In this document: positions 8,453 through 19,569 of the stretch, in pieces
Layout of the letters: each line of letters starts with the position of its first letter
How positions within the stretch are numbered: position 1 is the first letter of the stretch
Assembly: GCA_020722705.1 (NCBI GenBank)
Contig: DYKI01000021.1
Span: 1-42,372, forward strand
Length of the DNA stretch: 42,372 nucleotides
Direction of reading: 5' to 3'
Origin: Chthonomonas calidirosea
Lineage (GTDB): Bacteria > Armatimonadota > Chthonomonadetes > Chthonomonadales > CAJBBX01
Made by a program: the position numbers and the translations under genes
Notes under the pieces: generated by a model
Database searches by the model: none
The model's input: the letters and a program-made list of their open reading frames with translations, nothing else
What the model was told of the DNA's origin: nothing

Positions 8453-9541
8453 GTGCGCGTAGCCCTCGTGCATGACTTCCTGGTGCAGATGGGCGGAGCA
8501 GAAAAGGTCCTCGAAGCGCTGCACGACCTCTACCCTGAGGCGCCGGTCTACACTTCCGTCTATGACCCGAAGGTGATGCCGCCCAACTATCGAACCTGGG
8601 ACATCCGCACATCGAGCCTTCAGCGCTGGCCTGCCCGGCGCAAGCTTCATCGCCTCATGCTGCCGTTCTATCCGGCGGCCTTTGAGGGCTTCGACTTGAG
8701 CAGCTACGACATCGTCGTCAGTTCGTCTTCGGCCTTCGCCAAGGGCGTCGTTACACTCCCGCACACGCGCCACGTCTGCTACATGCACGCACCAATGCGG
8801 TATGCGTGGATGACCGATGCCTATCTCAAGGGTGAACGCGCCGGTCGGCTGCGCCGCGTGCTCGGACCCGTTTTCCACTACTTGAGGTTATGGGATCAGG
8901 TGTCAGCGTCACGCGTTGATACGTACGTCGCGAACTCGTCAGCGGTACAGCATCGGATCGCGAAGTTCTACCGCCGCGAATCTGTCGTCGTGCCTCCGCC
9001 TGTTGACACAAGCCGCTTCGCCATGAGCGAGGCCCGTGGCGAATACTACATAGCGGTCTCGCGGTTTGTGCCTTACAAACGCATGGACCTGGCCGTGGAT
9101 GCGATGACACGGCTCGGCAGACCGCTTAAGGTGGTGGGCACGGGCCGACAGGAGGCTGATCTGAAGCGGAGAGCCGGTCCCAACGTTGAGTTCCTGGGGT
9201 GGGTGGAGAACGACCGACTTCCGGCGCTGATGGCTAACGCACGTGCTTTCCTGATGCCGGGCGAGGAGGACTTCGGGATAGCGCCCGTCGAGGCCAACGC
9301 TTGCGGGAGGCCCGTCATCGCCTTTGCCGCAGGAGGAGCCCTCGATACGCAGATGGACGGCGAGACCGGCGTCCTGTTCAGACCCCAGACAGTTGATGCC
9401 CTGTGCGAGGCAGTGGAGCGGTTCGAGCAGATGACGTTCGACCACGCCGCGATTGCTTCCCGCGCTGCGGGCTTCGGCTATTCCCGGTTCAAGGAGCGCA
9501 TGCGGGACATCATCGAGAACGCGCCGGCGCAGGTGCGCTAG
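8453..9541 (+). CDS. GT4-family glycosyltransferase
   Basis: A 362-residue GT-B fold retaining glycosyltransferase expected to add a sugar to the lipid-linked polysaccharide repeat on the cytoplasmic face. The N-terminal acceptor domain starts RVALVHDFLVQMGGAEKVL, with the glycine-rich loop typical of GT4. The donor domain begins near YIAVSRFVPYKRMDLAVDA and carries the E-x7-E region GEEDFGIAPVEANACGRPVI (about 271-290) that binds the nucleotide sugar. GTG 8453 was chosen because GAGGT lies 5 nt upstream (8443-8447) and the earlier frame (from 8411) is taken up by the hairpin. Its stop codon sits in a CTAG shared with the convergent rhamnosidase gene. Sugar and linkage are unknown. Confidence 0.88.
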   Translation: MRVALVHDFLVQMGGAEKVLEALHDLYPEAPVYTSVYDPKVMPPNYRTWDIRTSSLQRWPARRKLHRLMLPFYPAAFEGFDLSSYDIVVSSSSAFAKGVVTLPHTRHVCYMHAPMRYAWMTDAYLKGERAGRLRRVLGPVFHYLRLWDQVSASRVDTYVANSSAVQHRIAKFYRRESVVVPPPVDTSRFAMSEARGEYYIAVSRFVPYKRMDLAVDAMTRLGRPLKVVGTGRQEADLKRRAGPNVEFLGWVENDRLPALMANARAFLMPGEEDFGIAPVEANACGRPVIAFAAGGALDTQMDGETGVLFRPQTVDALCEAVERFEQMTFDHAAIASRAAGFGYSRFKERMRDIIENAPAQVR

Positions 9542-11847
9542 GGTACCCTGTTCTTCCCGGCCTTGAGGGTGAAGACCTGGCCGGTCGGGAGCTTTGCGCG
9601 GGCTCGCATGCCCCTCGGGATCGTTGCCTCAAGGGTGAGCTTGCCATCAACGACCCGCCAGGACGATCGGACGACGCCGCGGGGCGTCCGAACAGAGACC
9701 TCGGCCCACGTCAGTGAGCCCGGCTCCGGCGCAATCTGAACGTCGCGCCAGCCGACGCTGCCCGGCGCCTGACGAATGCCGCCAACGTAGGCATACAGCC
9801 ACTCCACCACGTGCCCCAGCATGCAGTGGTTCAGCGATTGGTAGCCGTCCATCATCGCGTCCCATGTCTCAGGCATGGACGTAAGGCCTTTGGCAATGAT
9901 GCCCCCGTAGCTTCCAGTCCCGGACCGCGAATAGACACGGTGCAGGATGTCCGAGCGCCCGGCCTGCGCGAGAGCGCGGATGAAGTAGACGTGCCCGACA
10001 TCGCCAGGGGTCTGCTGCCAACCCCGCTTGTCGAGGTCCGCGATCATGTCTTCGATCAGCAGATCGCCGTCCTCCTTGGGAACCACCTCCGCGCATATGG
10101 CCATCGCGTTCGCGCACTGCGGGCTCCCCAGGTGACGCAGCAGACGCCTATCGGGGTCCTGGAACCGTTTGCGGAATGCGGCCCCGATCTCTGCGTGGAG
10201 CGCACGGTACCGACCCGCGGTTGTGGACTCTCCTACTGCCTCGGCGGCACGCGCCACGGTCATGGCGCAGAGCGCCCACGTTGCGGTTGCCGACAGATCG
10301 GTCGGTGTGAATCGTGACGGACCCGGTCCGTGTCCGTGACCGTAGTCATACCAGTCGCCCAGGCCCTGCGGGGCGATATGGTCAACGGCCAGGGTGCCAA
10401 CATAGTCGGTGAACCGGCGCATGGAATCAAGGCTGTTCCGCAAGATGCTGGTGTCTCCGTACCACTCGTAGTGCAGCCAGGGCGTCATGACAGCGGCAGC
10501 GCCCCATTCGACTGTCCAGTCGAAGGCGCCCGGGAATCTGCCTGCCGGGTACGAAGGGGCAACGGTGCGGACCATGCCGTTAGGCTCCTGAGCATTGCGG
10601 ATGTCCCGTGCGATCTTGGCGAACCAGGTTCGGCCATCATACCGGTACAGAAACGTCGGCGCGAGGAGGTATGCGCATTCGAGCCAGCCCAGCTTCTCAC
10701 GGTGCGGGCAGTCGGTCATCACCCAGGACATATTGGACCGCATCGCCCAGTCAACAAGATCGTGCGTCGCGTTCAGCAGATCGCTGGAGGAGCGGAACCT
10801 ACCGATTTCGGGCAGACCGCACCGAACGTGTGTCAACTCGATGCCTCTGAGGACCGGAAGCCTCTCCGGGTTCGGCGCACCGGGCAGAACGGCGCCGCGT
10901 ACCTCGGCGAACTGCATGCCAAGGTAGAAGTGGCTCCAGCGGCGGTCCATCGGTTTGCCTGCGGTGATCAGATTGCATTCAACGACGTACGCGCCCGCAG
11001 GTCGTCCCGTCGAGTCGCTATGCTCGCACCCTCGAATGGTCACGCGGTCGCCCGGTTTGCCGCCGGCGAGCCTGACACGCAACTGGGCAGACATATTCTG
11101 CGGAAAGGTGCACAGGATCGAGCCGTCCGCAGCAGCGCGGAGGACTTTGGGCTTGTCCGTCTCGTAAGTCGCGAAGCCGGGCCAATCGCGTTGAACCAGA
11201 TCACCGACTTCAGCGATGCCTCCAGCAGTTCCCTGGGGCCTTCCGACGATCCTCGCCGGCTGCCAGTCGCGATCCTGCAGCCCAGGTCGGTCCCATCCCT
11301 CTACGACATTTCGTGCGTCGAAGTCCTCGCCGGCATACACATGCGAGAAGATGAGCGGACCCGCAAGTGCCCTCCATGTCTCATCGGTGCCGACCCGCAT
11401 CGTTTCGCCATCGGCGTCTGCAACCTCGATCTCGGCCAGGAGCAGAAACGGCTCATGAGCCGAACGTTGGGGGCCGTCCTTGTTGTAGCGTCCCGCGGGC
11501 GGGTTCGGATTGTGCCAGAACGACGCGCCGAGAGTGACTCCGATGCAGTTTGCGCCCTCCCGAAGCAAGCGCGTGATTTCGAACTCCGACCAGTATACGG
11601 TGCGCTCGTATTGGGACCAGGGCTGGTTGATGCCGGTTGGCGCGACACGCTTGCCGTTGATCGTCGCGTCGTAGTCGCCGAGCCCGATGATCCGCAGCAC
11701 TGCTCGCCGGGGCGTTCCGACGATGCGGAACTCTTTGCGGAACATGGGGGTCCCGTGCGCGCGAACCAACCCGACAGGCGGCGCAATCCACGAGGCCTGA
11801 ACAAATGGCGTGGTGGCCTGTATGTTGGGCGCAGGGACGGTCATCAT
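9538..11847 (-). CDS. GH78 alpha-L-rhamnosidase family glycoside hydrolase
   Basis: A 769-residue protein expected to release L-rhamnose from glycosides or polysaccharides. Accessory beta-sandwich domains fill roughly the first 330 residues. The (alpha/alpha)6 barrel follows, with the GH78 catalytic block TDCPHREKLGWLE and the later TSMPETWD...QSLNHCMLGHVVEWLY region, whose glutamate is the likely base. A C-terminal beta domain closes the protein. No signal peptide is visible, so it may act inside the cell on imported oligosaccharides. ATG 11847 has GGAG 7 nt upstream; the ATG at 11868 lacks one. It is divergent from the URO-D-like gene across a short region containing an inverted repeat. True substrate may differ from rhamnose, since GH78 is broad. 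Confidence 0.88.
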   Translation of the reverse strand: MMTVPAPNIQATTPFVQASWIAPPVGLVRAHGTPMFRKEFRIVGTPRRAVLRIIGLGDYDATINGKRVAPTGINQPWSQYERTVYWSEFEITRLLREGANCIGVTLGASFWHNPNPPAGRYNKDGPQRSAHEPFLLLAEIEVADADGETMRVGTDETWRALAGPLIFSHVYAGEDFDARNVVEGWDRPGLQDRDWQPARIVGRPQGTAGGIAEVGDLVQRDWPGFATYETDKPKVLRAAADGSILCTFPQNMSAQLRVRLAGGKPGDRVTIRGCEHSDSTGRPAGAYVVECNLITAGKPMDRRWSHFYLGMQFAEVRGAVLPGAPNPERLPVLRGIELTHVRCGLPEIGRFRSSSDLLNATHDLVDWAMRSNMSWVMTDCPHREKLGWLECAYLLAPTFLYRYDGRTWFAKIARDIRNAQEPNGMVRTVAPSYPAGRFPGAFDWTVEWGAAAVMTPWLHYEWYGDTSILRNSLDSMRRFTDYVGTLAVDHIAPQGLGDWYDYGHGHGPGPSRFTPTDLSATATWALCAMTVARAAEAVGESTTAGRYRALHAEIGAAFRKRFQDPDRRLLRHLGSPQCANAMAICAEVVPKEDGDLLIEDMIADLDKRGWQQTPGDVGHVYFIRALAQAGRSDILHRVYSRSGTGSYGGIIAKGLTSMPETWDAMMDGYQSLNHCMLGHVVEWLYAYVGGIRQAPGSVGWRDVQIAPEPGSLTWAEVSVRTPRGVVRSSWRVVDGKLTLEATIPRGMRARAKLPTGQVFTLKAGKNRVP

Positions 11848-11902
11848 CGGATGTCTCCTCTCGATCACGCAGGTACGCAGGATACATCAGCGTCGCGCGG
11901 GC

Positions 11903-11927
11903 ATTGTACCAGAGCCTTCGAGGCTCT
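11903..11927 (-). promoter_or_regulatory. Candidate -10 element and operator-like inverted repeat in the divergent region
   Basis: AGAGCC (11911-11916) and GGCTCT (11922-11927) form a perfect 6-bp inverted repeat around TTCGA. On the minus strand it directly precedes TACAAT (11908 to 11903), a good -10 hexamer for the rhamnosidase, so the repeat would sit in that promoter's spacer, where a repressor could bind. No convincing -35 was found. Confidence 0.35.
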
Positions 11928-11999
11928 CGACGCCGAAAAGTCCGCGGAAGCACGTTGCGGTACCATTCATGGCATGCTCAGGATCGGGTCCGAGGAGGC

Positions 12000-13049
12000 A
12001 TGCGGAAGGTGAGTTACGAGATTGGGATGGCTGCGATGCGGCTTGAGCTCGCTGAACGGATCGCCCATACGGAGTATCACAGCAACTATGCGCTCATCAG
12101 GGCTGTGACGGGCAAGGACCCGCAGTCCGACCCATCAGCCTGGCGCGACTTCGACGATGCCTGGGAGCTCGATTTCATCTGGTCCACCAACGATGGTCCG
12201 GTTGACTGGGGCAGGCGCGGCCGGGTTACGGATATGGGGCATGCCGAGTTTCTCGAAGGGGGGATTGACCGGCGCGACCCGGTGGTCTGTCCATTCCGCA
12301 GCGTCGAGGAGGTCTGGGCGTTCGACGCGGTCGAGGAATACGGCCTGACGCCGCTCGATGAGCTGACTGCCTACTACGAGCGATCCTATCAGGAGGCCCA
12401 AGCTGCCCATCCGGGGCAGGTCTATACGGGCGGATACTACAAGACGGTCGTGTCAGGAGCCATCCAGGCTTTCGGCTGGGATATGCTCCTCGAAGCCGCG
12501 GCCGATCGGCAGAAGTTCGCTCGAGTGCTGGACGGATTCTTCCAGATTGCGCTCCACCACTTCCGAGCCTGGGCGCGCACGACTGCTCCGGTGCTTATTG
12601 ACCACGATGACTTCGTCTGGACCGCCGGCCCGTTCATCAACCCCGCGTTCTACCGCGCCGAGATCATCAGCAGGTACCGTAAGCTGTGGGAAGTCGCCCA
12701 CGAGGCAGGCAAGACAGTGCTGTTCTGCTCCGATGGCGATTGGAGCATGTTCATTGACGACATCGCGGCCGCCGGCGCTGACGGGTTCATTTTCGAACCG
12801 ATGACGGACCTCGACTATGTGGTCGAGCGCTACGGCAAGACCCATGTGATCATGAGCAGCAAGGTGGACTGCAGAACGCTGACCTTTGGCACGAAGGAGC
12901 AGATCCGGGCTGAGGTGGATGCGACGCTCCCGCTCGCCGCTCAATGCCCCGGGTTCGTGTTCGCTGTCGGCAACCACATCCCGAGCAATGTGCCCGTTGA
13001 CAACGCACTCTACTACTTTGACTACCTGAAAGCCAACTGGCGGCGGTGA
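12000..13049 (+). CDS. Uroporphyrinogen decarboxylase-like (URO-D) family protein
   Basis: A 349-residue protein with the URO-D TIM-barrel pattern: an early strand-helix around MRLELAERIAHTEYHSNYALI, a central PVLIDHDDFVWTAGPFINPAFYRA, then KTVLFCSDGDWSMFIDDIAAAGADGFIFEP and a closing VFAVGNHIPSNVPVDNALYYFDYL. Members outside heme synthesis are often methyltransferases acting with corrinoid proteins, or uncharacterised proteins in sugar-catabolism clusters. No corrinoid protein is nearby, so no reaction is assigned. ATG 12000 lies only 1 nt after GAGGAGG (11992-11998); the in-frame GTG 12009 has 10 nt spacing and may be the real start. It is divergent from the GH78 gene, which suggests shared regulation. 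Confidence 0.75.
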   Translation: MRKVSYEIGMAAMRLELAERIAHTEYHSNYALIRAVTGKDPQSDPSAWRDFDDAWELDFIWSTNDGPVDWGRRGRVTDMGHAEFLEGGIDRRDPVVCPFRSVEEVWAFDAVEEYGLTPLDELTAYYERSYQEAQAAHPGQVYTGGYYKTVVSGAIQAFGWDMLLEAAADRQKFARVLDGFFQIALHHFRAWARTTAPVLIDHDDFVWTAGPFINPAFYRAEIISRYRKLWEVAHEAGKTVLFCSDGDWSMFIDDIAAAGADGFIFEPMTDLDYVVERYGKTHVIMSSKVDCRTLTFGTKEQIRAEVDATLPLAAQCPGFVFAVGNHIPSNVPVDNALYYFDYLKANWRR

Positions 13050-13180
13050 CGGGGCATTGCGCCCTGGAGATGGAGGAACATCACAGAGGCGCAGTACGTA
13101 AGGCTCCTCCGGTTACGCGCGGTCCATCGGACCGACGTCCGGTAACCTCAGCAGCAACTACAATCCCTGGGAGCATTCCT

Positions 13181-13759
13181 GTGTCCACCGAAACCAACTG
13201 CACATGTTGTCAGTGCTCATGCACATCGGCCATGATCGGCCAGCCGGCCCCCGACTTCGTCATGAAGACCACTGCGGATATTGAAACCCTGAGTTCGACG
13301 GCATCGCTGTCGGACTACGCCGGCAAGTGGCTCGTGCTGTTCTTCTATCCGCTTGACTTCACTTTCGTTTGTCCGACGGAGATCACGGCGCTTTCGGATG
13401 CCTGCGATCAGTTCAAGCAGCTAGGAGCCGAAATCCTGGGCGTCTCCACCGATTCTGTCTACTCGCATCGAGCTTGGATCAACACCCCTCGGGAACAGAA
13501 CGGGATTGCCGGCGTTCGCTTCCCTCTCGCCTCCGATATGACCAAGGAAGTTTCGCGGAAATACGGTGTGCTGATCGAGAAGGACGGCATAGCGCTGCGC
13601 GGGCTCTTCATCATTGATCCGGACGGTGTGCTGCAGTACTCCGTCATCACCAATCTGAACGTCGGGCGGAGCGTCGCCGAGACGCTGCGCGTGCTTGCCG
13701 CGCTCCAGACGGGCGAGCGATGTCCGATGAACTGGGAACCGGGCGACAAGACCCTTTAG
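13181..13759 (+). CDS. Typical 2-Cys peroxiredoxin (AhpC/TSA family) with Cys-rich N-terminal tail
   Basis: A 192-residue thiol peroxidase that should reduce hydrogen peroxide and organic peroxides. The peroxidatic cysteine is in DFTFVCPTEI, the resolving cysteine in GERCPMNW near the C terminus, and the GVLIEKDGIALRGLFIIDPDG block is standard for the AhpC/Prx1 group. GTG 13181 has GGGAG 7 nt upstream; an ATG at 13232 would give the bare domain (MIGQPAPDF) but has no binding site. With the GTG start the protein carries an unusual tail, NCTCCQCSC, with five cysteines in eight residues. No AhpF or AhpD partner lies next to it. Function is sure; the tail depends on the start choice. Confidence 0.92.
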   Translation: MSTETNCTCCQCSCTSAMIGQPAPDFVMKTTADIETLSSTASLSDYAGKWLVLFFYPLDFTFVCPTEITALSDACDQFKQLGAEILGVSTDSVYSHRAWINTPREQNGIAGVRFPLASDMTKEVSRKYGVLIEKDGIALRGLFIIDPDGVLQYSVITNLNVGRSVAETLRVLAALQTGERCPMNWEPGDKTL

Positions 13760-13774
13760 TTTCGGAGCCCTGTC

Positions 13775-13823
13775 GGGTGGCAGTGTCGCGTCCGACAACG
13801 TGCCGGTGAAGGGACTGCCACCC
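13775..13823. terminator. Long-loop inverted repeat between convergent genes
   Basis: GGGTGGCAGT (13775-13784) pairs perfectly with ACTGCCACCC (13814-13823) across a 29-nt loop that contains its own short GTCG/CGAC hairpin. It lies 15 nt after the peroxiredoxin stop and before the end of the convergent kinase gene, which fits a bidirectional terminator without U-tract. Confidence 0.45.
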
Positions 13824-13880
13824 CGATAGGTCCGGACGACGTTCGGGGACAACTTCAGAGATGCCTGAGGCGCAACCCCG

Positions 13881-13894
13881 GCCCCAAGTGGGGC
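13881..13894 (-). terminator. Short hairpin downstream of the NahK-like kinase gene
   Basis: GCCCC (13881-13885), AAGT loop, GGGGC (13890-13894): a perfect 5-bp stem about 60 nt downstream of the kinase stop in the minus direction. It is a possible terminator for the sugar-kinase operon, but the stem is short and has no U-tract on that side. Confidence 0.3.
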
Positions 13895-13955
13895 TTGCGG
13901 GCAAGCTCGGACAGGGGCACCGGAAAGCGGCGCATCCCCTGCATGGCCGGGACCG

Positions 13956-15242
13956 TCACCCGTCAATCGCGTGTCGGCTTCTGCAGGCCGCAACGCATCT
14001 GCGCATCGCCGCGGCTCTCCGGGTGAGTTCACGATATAGGGTTAGCTGCACCATGGCGCGCGTCTTGTTGATGTCCGGCGGATCTCCTGGTGCGACCTGG
14101 AAGTAGCTGTCACCCCTGATGTAGTCGGCCAGGAATCGGACCCCGAGCTCGAGCGCCAGTATCTGCACGGCGTCCACCATCAGCTCGATCTCGGGCTCCG
14201 TGACCTCACGTGCGGTCGAGAGGAACCCGCGCGCCAGCGCTTCGAACACGTCCGTGTCAACGCGCACACGGCTCAGGTCGGTTGCCTTCTCGCCGACCAC
14301 GTTCACCAGTGATCTCGCCATGTCGCCCCAGTCGGCCAGCCACGTATGCGGCATGATCGTGTCGAGGTCCACGAGCGCTCTGACAGCGCCGGTTTCGGCA
14401 TCGAACAGGAAGTTGTCGAGCTTGGTGTCGCCGTGGATCGCGACCCGCCGGATGGTTCCTCGCTCCATGGCCCTGAGCAGGGCGAACGCGAGCTCGCGGC
14501 TTTCGAGCGTCAGGTCAATGTAGGGCTGGAGCTCAGGATCGTTCAGCCTGGCCTGATACTCCCGCTCGTTCAAATGGACGAGGAAGTGAAACTGCGTCGT
14601 TTCACGGACGACGGCATCTTCGGGGAGATAGGGCGCTGCGTCGGTGAGGGTGCGCGAGCCGTTCAGCACGGAGTCGAGCTGCGAGTAGTAAACCCGTGTG
14701 TCCCTGTACCCGGGCAGCGGATTCGACAGCTCACCGGCGTCTATGTCGGAGGTGAGGTCGCCGAACAGCGCCAATCCGCGGCCGGCCTGCTCGGCAAGCG
14801 CCAAGCGCTTTGCACGGGACCGGACCTGGTTGAGGCTCTTGTACGATGTGCAGCCCCCGATGCGCACCATCATGCGCCAGAAACTGATGCTGGAGGCGTC
14901 AGCGATCTCCAGGATCGGGCCGCCGTGGTCAGCCGGAACAAGCGTCAGCGTATCCCAGCGTGTGCCCTCCGGCAACGGATGCCGCTCCATGTACGCCAAC
15001 TGCGCTGCCGTGCAGGCCTGCATCGCCGCGACCACCCTGTGGGGATCCGTGAACACGTCATTGTTCATGCGCTGCAGCAAGTACTCGCGCTGATCTCCCT
15101 CGGGGCCTGCCACGACCAGGTACATCTCGTGGCTCATGTTGCCTTTGTCGGGGAAGTCGCGCGCCTCAACCGGTTCAGGTATGACGAAGCAAGACGCGAT
15201 ATTGGACGCACGCGACAGGGCGGCATCAGTGGAACGTGGCAT
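13956..15242 (-). CDS. APH-fold phosphotransferase resembling N-acetylhexosamine 1-kinase (NahK)
   Basis: A 428-residue kinase with the aminoglycoside-phosphotransferase fold. Family signs are the N-terminal nucleotide-binding strands ending EYLLQRMNNDVFTDPHRVV (54-71), the catalytic loop HGDTKLDN (270-277) and the metal-binding VDLDTIMP (291-298). The YLLQRMN/VF-x-DP pattern and the DLDT-IMP form match the NahK group, which phosphorylates N-acetylhexosamines at C1. A similar sugar 1-kinase role is inferred, and the neighbouring deacetylase and ROK-like kinase fit that. GGAGG (15251-15255) lies 8 nt before ATG 15242. It is the last gene of a minus-strand operon. An unrelated small-molecule kinase activity is possible. 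Confidence 0.75.
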   Translation of the reverse strand: MPRSTDAALSRASNIASCFVIPEPVEARDFPDKGNMSHEMYLVVAGPEGDQREYLLQRMNNDVFTDPHRVVAAMQACTAAQLAYMERHPLPEGTRWDTLTLVPADHGGPILEIADASSISFWRMMVRIGGCTSYKSLNQVRSRAKRLALAEQAGRGLALFGDLTSDIDAGELSNPLPGYRDTRVYYSQLDSVLNGSRTLTDAAPYLPEDAVVRETTQFHFLVHLNEREYQARLNDPELQPYIDLTLESRELAFALLRAMERGTIRRVAIHGDTKLDNFLFDAETGAVRALVDLDTIMPHTWLADWGDMARSLVNVVGEKATDLSRVRVDTDVFEALARGFLSTAREVTEPEIELMVDAVQILALELGVRFLADYIRGDSYFQVAPGDPPDINKTRAMVQLTLYRELTRRAAAMRRCVAACRSRHAIDG

Positions 15243-15411
15243 CAGTAAGGCCTCCGGACATGGACGCGCGCAGCGGCTGTCGCTCGGGCGGCGTCCAGGG
15301 ATACGTGCACCGCGGTTGTCCGCGGAAGGATCTCACTTAATCTGTTGGGCGTCGCCGATGGGGGTGGATTGGCCGGATTGCCCCGTCGGCGGCCGAACGG
15401 CCGGCGAGTTC

Positions 15412-16263
15412 TCACGAGAGCTTGGACAACGTGCTCCGGACCTCCTGAGCGAAACGCTCGATGTGCTGTGTGACCAGGACCTCGGGGTCCAGATCATCGT
15501 TTTCAAGGAGGGGAGTCAGGTCCATGCCGAAGTTCACAAGCGTGGCTGCATCGGTCGCGTGGCTGTCCAGGTAGGTGGCGTTCGCCCGACGCCGCCCCAT
15601 GGTTGCCAGGTCGTAGCGTTTGCCGCCGACGATCTGCGAATCGAACACGCCCACGAGCGACGTTGAGACGTTCTCATGCGCGTCGAGTCGGAAGACAACC
15701 TTGTCGTTGTCGCACATCCAATCCAGCCCGCGCCAGACTTCGCATCCCAGCAGCCGTGAAGGGCGCGCCTCGGGCGGCAGCGACCTGATGGCGGAGATCG
15801 TCCGGAGCGCGACCGCAACATGGGTGGGATGTTTGTCGGCCAGGTTGTGCGTGTAGACTACGCTTGGCCTGGCCTCATCGAGAATCAGGGCAATGTCGGC
15901 GACCGCTCCCCTTTGGCCAGGATCCTTGACCTCGGCGCTCGTGTGGTCGAGGAACGTCACCGACGAGTACTCGCCGACGAATGCGGCCTTCTTCTGCTCG
16001 ACACGGCGGACCGCCTGCATCTGTTCGTCGGTGTAGGTTCCATACAGCCCGTCACGGGGGCTGCCGGCGCCGTTGGTGACGATCACGCCCGAGAACCATG
16101 CGTCCGAACGGCCGAAGCACGCAAGGATGCCCTCCAACGCCATGATCTCGAGATCGTCCTGATGCGCCCCGATTGCCATATGCGTCGTGCGCGCGATGGC
16201 GGTCTCTCGGTCCGCTCCGTCTGGAACCCAGACTTCGGCCGTTGCTTTCGCGAATGCTTTCAT
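15412..16263 (-). CDS. PIG-L family (LmbE-like) N-deacetylase
   Basis: A 283-residue zinc-dependent deacetylase, likely acting on an N-acetylglucosamine-type sugar. The metal site is visible as GAHQDDLE, a variant of the usual AHPDDE, together with the second-histidine region YTHNLADKHPTHVAVA. The substitution P to Q leaves the His-x-Asp-Asp ligands in place. The open frame extends to 16449, but ATG 16263 follows a near-perfect AGGAGG about 8 nt upstream, and the 62 extra residues overlap the preceding gene and look non-coding. It lies between a ROK-like kinase and a NahK-like kinase, so deacetylation and phosphorylation of an amino sugar is the likely theme. No signal peptide, so cytoplasmic. 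Confidence 0.82.
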   Translation of the reverse strand: MKAFAKATAEVWVPDGADRETAIARTTHMAIGAHQDDLEIMALEGILACFGRSDAWFSGVIVTNGAGSPRDGLYGTYTDEQMQAVRRVEQKKAAFVGEYSSVTFLDHTSAEVKDPGQRGAVADIALILDEARPSVVYTHNLADKHPTHVAVALRTISAIRSLPPEARPSRLLGCEVWRGLDWMCDNDKVVFRLDAHENVSTSLVGVFDSQIVGGKRYDLATMGRRRANATYLDSHATDAATLVNFGMDLTPLLENDDLDPEVLVTQHIERFAQEVRSTLSKLS

Positions 16264-16297
16264 GCCATTGTCCTCCTTTCGTGTGTGCCCCAACGCG

Positions 16298-18562
<2,265 letters not shown>

Positions 18563-18567
18563 CCGCG

Positions 18568-19569
18568 ATGACCGATCTGCTGAGCTTGCGGGAGCTTGAG
18601 CCTGACGACATCCGGCTCGTCCTGACGACGGCGTCGAACCTTCGAGACATCCTGGACCGGTCGGTGAAGAAGGTGCCGACGCTTCGCGGGAGAACGGTGA
18701 TCACGCTGTTCTACGAGGCCTCGACGAGGACGAGGACGTCGTTCGAGCTTGCGGCGAAGTACTTGAGCGCCGATGCCGTCAACATCGCGGTGGCTCAATC
18801 GTCCGTATCCAAGGGGGAGTGCCTCAAGGATACACTCCGCACCTTGCAGAGTGTAACGGCGGACTGCATCGTCATTCGGCATAGCTCATCCGGGGCCGCG
18901 CATCTGGCAGCGCAGTTCGCCGACATCCCTGTGATCAATGCCGGCGATGGGCGTCACGAGCACCCAACGCAAGGGCTTCTCGACGCGCTGACCATTGCGG
19001 ACGCCATGGGGCGAGGGCTGAGAGCCGAGAGCGGGACAGGCGCGTTCGATCTCTCGGGCCTTACGGTGACCATCGTTGGCGACCTGGCGCACAGCCGTGT
19101 GGCACGCTCGAACGTCTGGGGTCTGACGAAGCTCGGAGCGTCGGTGCGCTGGTGTGGACCCGCGACGCTGATCCCTTCGGATGCCGAGGCGCTGCCGGTT
19201 ACGGTCACCACCGACCTCCGCGAGGGCCTTAGCGGCGCCGACGTCGTCATGGCGCTGCGGCTCCAGACCGAGCGAATGGAGAAGGGACTCCTGCCCAGTA
19301 TGCGTGAGTATTCCCGGCTCTGGGGAGTGACGCCGCAAACGCTGCAATGGGCCAAGCCGGATGTGCTCGTCATGCACCCCGGACCCATGAACAGGGGCGT
19401 CGAGATCTCCGCGGATGTTGCCGACGGGCGGGGGTGCGGATCCGTCGCCATTGAAAGGCAAGTCAAGAACGGCGTCGCCGTCCGCATGGCGTGTCTGTAC
19501 CTGCTCATGGACCCCCTATCGGGTAACCGACCGGAGACAGTTGGCGCGTTGCGGGAGGAGACGACGTGA
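18568..19569 (+). CDS. pyrB: Aspartate carbamoyltransferase catalytic subunit
   Basis: Makes N-carbamoyl-aspartate from carbamoyl phosphate and aspartate, the committed step of pyrimidine synthesis. The 333-residue protein shows the carbamoyl-phosphate loop [13 protein letters not shown] (STRTR 52-56), the second-loop [16 protein letters not shown], and the aspartate-binding MALRLQTER and [14 protein letters not shown] 18568 was preferred to the GTG 18559 that overlaps the pyrR stop, because CGAGGG at 18553-18558 is then 9 nt upstream. No pyrI regulatory subunit is present. Instead dihydroorotase follows with a 4-nt overlap, consistent with a PyrB-PyrC complex type. Confidence 0.97.
   Translation: MTDLLSLRELEPDDIRLVLTTASNLRDILDRSVKKVPTLRGRTVITLFYEASTRTRTSFELAAKYLSADAVNIAVAQSSVSKGECLKDTLRTLQSVTADCIVIRHSSSGAAHLAAQFADIPVINAGDGRHEHPTQGLLDALTIADAMGRGLRAESGTGAFDLSGLTVTIVGDLAHSRVARSNVWGLTKLGASVRWCGPATLIPSDAEALPVTVTTDLREGLSGADVVMALRLQTERMEKGLLPSMREYSRLWGVTPQTLQWAKPDVLVMHPGPMNRGVEISADVADGRGCGSVAIERQVKNGVAVRMACLYLLMDPLSGNRPETVGALREETT

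Noticed and set aside
10330..12012. 560-codon plus-strand open frame opposite the GH78 gene.
   Set aside because: It mirrors a clear GH78 protein, has no ribosome binding site and an unnatural Arg/Pro/His-rich composition, as expected of antisense frames in GC-rich DNA.
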